The position numbers were made by a program, and so were the translations under genes. From Ochotona curzoniae (lineage: Eukaryota; Chordata; Mammalia; Lagomorpha; Ochotonidae), in assembly GCF_017591425.1 (NCBI RefSeq), contig NW_024465751.1, positions 5,456,001-5,520,000 of the forward strand: 64,000 nt of DNA. The letters run 5' to 3'. The notes under the pieces were generated by a model. It saw only the letters and a list, made by a program, of their open reading frames with translations. It was not told the origin of the DNA and made no database searches. How positions within the stretch are numbered: the stretch's first letter is position 1; each line of letters begins with the position of its first letter. Shown here in pieces: positions 59,531-64,000 of the stretch.

Positions 59531-60799
59531 CATTATATTGTATGTTCAAAATAAACAAGAATAGATAACATCAAAACTGCTGAAACATAAAGGAGAAGGC
59601 ACACAGGCAGCTGAAACTTCAAATTTTGTTTGAGAAACCAAGATAGACTGACAGATGAGTTCGCCAATAGAACTTGGAATAAATTTATGTTAGCACAAGC
59701 TACGGTGACATGATAATGACAGAGATGTGAACACGGATAATGATGATATGTGTACAGGTGTTTCCAACTTTCCTGTGTTATAATATTTTCACAGTGAAAT
59801 TAAAGAGGAACAAAAGTAAAACCATGGGAGAAAATGTAAAAGAAACATCGTCCCGGCTCCTTTAAAGAAACAAATATAGAGAACAATCATTCTGTCCCTA
59901 GGTGCCAACGAAGCAAAAATTAAGTCTGAAATGGGTGAAAGATAACTTCATACTTGGACCATTTGCCTAGAGGTAAAACAGACCCTTTTCTGAAAGAGAG
60001 ATCTTGGCTTTCCCTTGCTGAGTCATTCTTATGCTGAAATCCAGGGTCAAGAGGGAGTGAAGGTCAAGTGCATGTAATAATGGGCTTTCGTGCCTACGGG
60101 GAGGCTGATGTCACCAGTGGCACATCTCTGGGATCTGCAGAGTAACCTTATTGCAGTGCCTGGAGGAGGAGGCTGCCAAGTGTTCCTGGAGCCGACAGGC
60201 AAGAGCTACACAGTGATGATTCCATTCTCCAAAGTGATCAGATTTTGTCCTCCCGTTAGTTTCATTTGGTTAGCTTTATTTAATCATCTACTCTGATGTG
60301 GTATCTGGGTAGCTGAGCTCTGGCAGGGCCTTGAAAGGCTCAGCATGATGTAACTGGCTGTGTTCTTTGCTGAAAACAAGAGCAGTGTGTTGGTGGGGAG
60401 ACCCCTGGGTGTAGTCAGGGGGCCTGAATTGGCTTGTGGGAATAGCTGGATGAGGAGTCTCACCTGAGTCACTCCAATGATCCGGGCTCAGGTTTCCTCC
60501 AAGCCTGCAGTGGTTCTGTAAACACTGATCAGAGGATCCCCATGAACTCCTCTGTTCGGGGTCTCTGTCACTTTTATGTTCTCAGAGGCACAGCACTCAC
60601 AAGGCTTTCCGTAAACACTGATTGCCCCGAAAAGAAGGAGAACTCACCTCACCCTTGTACACTGCCATAACAGCCAACCAGTTCTGAACCGGTTTGTGTC
60701 CTGCCCTGACATTTAGCTGGAATCTCTCTGCACATCAACTGTGTCGCTGAGTCACTGGTTCATGGCAGCAACAACTTTGCAAGATCCACACCCTTACTC
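59531..60799. other. Intergenic, no gene recognised
   Basis: Unique-looking. 60210-60300 ('tccattctccaaagtgatca' and following AT-rich words) looks constrained, but I cannot test this. No gene. Confidence 0.4.
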
Positions 60800-60905
60800 T
60801 CATGTTACAGTTTGGAGAAACTGAGGCAGTGAGTCATTTGGTCTGCCCCAGAGGCAGGATCTGAGTCCACACAGGCCTGGCTTCGAAGCTGACAGCCCTG
60901 CCGTC
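60800..60905 (-). repeat. MIR, antisense
   Basis: 'acagtttggagaaactgagg', 'caggatctgagtccacacag' and 'gcctggcttcgaagctgaca' follow the reverse-complement MIR order (gaggaaactgaggc, gattcgaacccaggc). Confidence 0.6.
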
Positions 60906-61080
60906 ACGGCACACTGATGACCGGCCAAAGCCTGGGGCAGCTCTGGCTTTCCATGTTCCCCCTGCAACCTTTCTTCATGAGAGACCACACAGAACGGCTT
61001 CCTCCACACTTGACTGAACAGGCCGAGCTGTGAAGACGGAGGCCTGGGAGCTGTTCTTAGGGAAACGTCAAGCATCCTTC

Positions 61081-61580
61081 ACCCGCAGCCGCGCAGCCAA
61101 AAAAACAAAGGAAACAAGTAAATCTACGCTTCATTGTGGGCCTGCTGCAAGCCGCATCACACTTTTGGGTCACCCAAGCAGATGAAAAGTCCCTGGCCGG
61201 TGACACAAAAGGGCTGCGAGTCATTCAAAAGTGATAGCCAAGAGCCTTCAATACGAGGCCCTGATTGATGGAGGCGCTGGGACAATGTGCTCCTCGCAGA
61301 CCGTGACAAAGCAGCCCAGTCCATTCATCTTCTCTGACCGCGGCCTTTTCCCTTCCCGCTGAGGAAAATGTGCCTCTAATCCAGAGCACAGTTCCACCTG
61401 CCACATTCTGTTCCCATGGCGGCGGCTGTCCTGAGATTACTCTTTGAAGAGGAGATCAAAAATGCTCCAGCTGGAAGGATGCTTCCCAGTGTCTCCGTCC
61501 TCGAATGATACTGCTGACCTGCAGCGAGAGGGTAAATCTTGCTTTCAGGCCGGAGAGTTGATTCTGATGCTTAAATCACG
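61081..61580. promoter_or_regulatory. Candidate developmental enhancer / conserved non-coding element
   Basis: Repeat-free 500 bp with more CpGs than its surroundings. Motifs: AACAAAGG (SOX/TCF), CATTGTG and ACAATGTG (SOX), TGATTGATGG (PBX-HOX type, 61262), TCTAATCC (OTX type), CCACCTGCC (SNAI/ZEB E-box), CAGCTG E-box, CTTTGAAG and GATCAAAA (TCF/LEF-like). No open frame of note. The regulatory role is inferred from motif density and absence of repeats. Confidence 0.3.
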
Positions 61581-62189
61581 TTACTCCTCAAAAGCCGCAT
61601 GGGCTTTATCTCCTTAGCTAGCAGAGGCTCTGTGTGGGCTTTTCAGGTGAGTTGGTGGGCGGACAGCCCGCAGATTGGGCTAGGGGCCAGGCACAGCAGG
61701 TTAACTCTCTGTTGTATCACCATGACCTTAGAGGGAGATATGCCCACCCAACTTGCAACAGAAACAGCCCTGCAAGAAGAATGTGGCATGACATCCTATA
61801 AGTGACAAGAGCCCTTGCGTGGGCCACTCGGGTTTTAAAGTCCCCCATCGGCTATGACTGTGAGCAGTCACGTGACCTCATGGACCTTAAAGGTGATGGT
61901 GGCAATGCCTTGATCCTATAACTGATCTGATAGTGTCATAAGCTAATGTACTTCTCCAGGAAGGTATCTGCCATGTGGAAGGCATCCACTGAAATTTTGA
62001 TTTTTGCTTTTGTATTTTTAAAATATGTTTGCCACTTTCACCTCAAATTTGAACATTACATGCGTACACATATGTATGATTTTTTGAAAATGGAGATATT
62101 AAAACACAAAGGGCAGGGTTCATGATAAGCGTAATATGGGGAATGAAGAATGCATTGTCATTTATATGGCATGATTCAGTGGAGTGCTG
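61581..62189. other. Intergenic, no gene recognised
   Basis: No gene or clear repeat seen. 61990-62110 is AT-rich. Confidence 0.45.
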
Positions 62190-62500
62190 TTTATAGCAAG
62201 ATATCCAATGATACCACATCCACAAGCTCTATACTCTATATTAACTTCTACAAATGAAACCTGTGACAGTTGTCTTTCTGGGTTTGGCCTATTTTACTTA
62301 GCATAATCATCTCCTGTTCCATCTATTTTGCTGCAAACATCAGCATTTCATTCCTTTTTTATGACTGAGTAATATCCCAGCATGTCTGTATCCCACATCG
62401 TCTCTATCCAAGCATCAGTTGATGAGCATCTGTGTTGATTCTGAATCTTAATGACTGTGAGTTGAGCTGCTGTAAACAGTGAAGCAGTGAGATGGGGTAC
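62190..62500 (-). mobile_element. Old L1 3' end fragment, antisense
   Basis: 'tatgactgagtaatatccca', 'catcgtctctatccaagcat' and 'cagttgatgagcatctgtgt' then 'tgattctgaatcttaatgac' are the reverse complement of old L1 3' text (sense: aatgtccatcaactgatgga, gaatattactcagtcataaa), also seen in sense at 51.5 kb. Confidence 0.78.
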
Positions 62501-62904
62501 AGAAGAAGGTACAAGTGCAGAGGATAATGAGTTGTCACCAGCACAGGAGGAAGCATCAAGGAGCAGCCAGGACCAAGCAACAGATGCAGTCCACCATCTG
62601 CCTGATTCCACAGAGTGCATGGATCCAGCAGGCTGGCAAGGCAGGGGGATTGCAGAAGGGCTGGGACTGGAACTGCGTAGGAGGCCTTGGGTGGCAAAGT
62701 GCAGGAGGCAGGAGGGAGCCACTGCATGTTGTTCCATGGAGGTACATCTGGGCAAAAGCAGAAGGCATTGGGAGACCTCCTTGGTCTCTGGGCAGCAATG
62801 GCAACTCCGAAATCACATCAATCACCAGGCTGTAACCCACATTTTTCTTCATTGTCTCTGGCTTATAATTTCACAGTAGCTTTTCTCCAAGGATGTTCTG
62901 CCAG
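62501..62904. other. Intergenic, no gene recognised
   Basis: Four overlapping frames of 98-135 codons on both strands (62348-63061) show no recognised domain. This is consistent with a locally GC-rich, stop-poor stretch. Confidence 0.4.
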
Positions 62905-63065
62905 CAGCCAAATCCCCTGGGAAATCGGAGAAAATTACATAGCCCTGGGTCCTGCCCAGACCTCAGAGTTCAGAAACTCTGAAGATAAATCCCAGGAATT
63001 CTCATGTTTCCAAATGCCTCCAATGATTTTGTGCATGGACGTTTGGAAGCCACTGGTCTAAATCC
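62905..63065 (+). repeat. MER5A-like hAT-Charlie DNA transposon
   Basis: 'aaatcccctgggaaatcgga', 'tcctgcccagacctcagag', 'caggaattctcatgtttcca' and 'tttggaagccactggtctaa' follow the MER5A order (cacctgggaagc, ggccccaccccagacc, caggcatcagtattttt, aaccactgctcta). A short non-autonomous element. Confidence 0.6.
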
Positions 63066-64000
63066 AGGGGTTTCAAACTCGGAACAAAGGAGGCTCCTTC
63101 CTGCAACCACTTGGATAGTCAGAATGAGAGAACTGGGCTTCCCAGGGCTGTTCATCCATAACAAGCCAGAGATGGTCATTTCTCTTGAAACTGTCAGGCA
63201 TCTAAAAATAAAGCCAGTGAGGCAATGTGAGTTCACATCTCAGAAATGTGGCCAGATGAGGGACTGCAGCTTGGATCTGGCTGCTGCTACAGAAAAGGTT
63301 TCTGTTTTAAGCTGACAACTCAGGCCAATTCAGTGACTTAAGGCCTGGCCCAGCTCAGGTTCAACTTACGTTGCTGGCTAAAGAGTCCTGAAAAGAAACC
63401 ATGACTCTCACCAGCTCCAAGGTTGGAGGCAGGGTGTCAGAGCAGAAGTAGGAAAAAAAAAAAAAAGAGAGAGAGAGTTCCAACCAGATTAGTAGCATTG
63501 AAAGCAAACACCCCAGGTAAGCCAAAGGACATGGGGCTGGAGGAGGTGCTGCAATGCAGTTGTATCAGAGAAGGCAGGAATAGAAACATACCTGAGTTTA
63601 ACCATTGTTAGGGAAACAGGGAAAGGAAATGATCAATGTTAAGTGGGTTGGGAAGACATGGAGGAGGATGTTGAAAATGGGATCTGAGTGGGACTTCAAT
63701 GCCCAGGGATGAGAGAGAGAGGTTTCACAGGTAGAGAAAACTGTCAGTAAGGCAACAGCCAGAACTGCAGAGACGTCTGATGCAATAGTAAGTAGCATTG
63801 GCTTCTGTCCCAAAGTAACAGGACAGGAGCCTGGAAGGAGTTTCAGAGCAAATAATGGAAGCATTGCACAGCAGTTTAAGAAGTGGGATTTCATTTTTGA
63901 GGCAGGAAGAAGAAGTTTATTAAAACAAAGCTAGTGGCAAATAGAGGGTGCTTCGCAGTGGGAAGGCATGCAAACACTGCTTCATTTGCCCTACAAAGCA
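63066..64000. other. Intergenic, no gene recognised
   Basis: Holds an A14 run followed by (GA)n at 63451-63479, possibly a tiny CSINE tail remnant, and GA-rich text to the end. The 98-codon minus frame at 63598-63894 has no known domain. Confidence 0.4.

Noticed and set aside
62348..63061. Cluster of four 98-135 codon frames on both strands
   Set aside because: Mutually overlapping in several frames, partly over an L1 fragment and the MER5A-like element. A stop-poor GC-rich patch explains them.

Overview
This window looks like non-coding, repeat-rich DNA from a mammalian nuclear genome, most probably a lagomorph and by repeat type a pika (Ochotona). The main evidence is about twenty copies, on both strands, of a tRNA-derived SINE of the lagomorph C family (CSINE): a 5' head, a body with motifs such as GGGACCCTGCACCC and GAAGCCAGGAGCC, a CT-rich stretch and an A-rich tail. 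The youngest copies carry the GGCGGATATACAGAGAGGAG form, which I associate with pika rather than rabbit. The species call rests on memory of these families; no database was searched. I recognise no host protein-coding gene, exon, tRNA, rRNA or snRNA. Almost all open frames over 60 codons are chance frames, repeat translations or antisense shadows.

Layout. 1-16 kb holds scattered CSINEs, a large purine-rich tetranucleotide array (3.4-3.6 kb), an ancient L2 (11.9-12.4 kb), an old L1 fragment (13.0-13.4 kb), MIR pieces and microsatellites. 16.4-19.3 kb is the most informative element: an L1 with an intact 5' end, two tandem units of about 186 bp in its 5' UTR, a stop-ridden ORF1, almost no ORF2, a 3' UTR, a poly-A tail and a perfect 13-bp target-site duplication. 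It sits in the tail of an older MIR. 19.3-35 kb is mostly unique DNA with CSINEs, a MaLR-type LTR split by a CSINE, a second MaLR LTR on the other strand, another L2 and a GGGA/GGAA array grown from a SINE tail. At 36.0-37.3 kb lies a 1.3-kb composite repeat that I cannot classify, containing degenerate units of about 55-70 bp.

38-64 kb contains the two best-preserved CSINEs (43.3 and 45.5 kb, both with target-site duplications), two minus-strand L1 3' ends of the same lineage as the 16-kb element (46.2 and 58.0 kb), older L1 fragments, MIRs and a MER5A-like DNA transposon. It also holds four repeat-free stretches dense in developmental transcription-factor motifs (35.3, 38.2, 54.0 and 61.1 kb, counting the one just upstream), which are the best candidates for conserved regulatory DNA.

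No genes work together here. The region records successive retrotransposition: L2/MIR first, then MaLR and old L1, then CSINE and the younger L1. I found no CRISPR array, operon or new gene system. The observations most worth following are the unclassified 36-kb repeat, the internally deleted L1 and the candidate enhancers.
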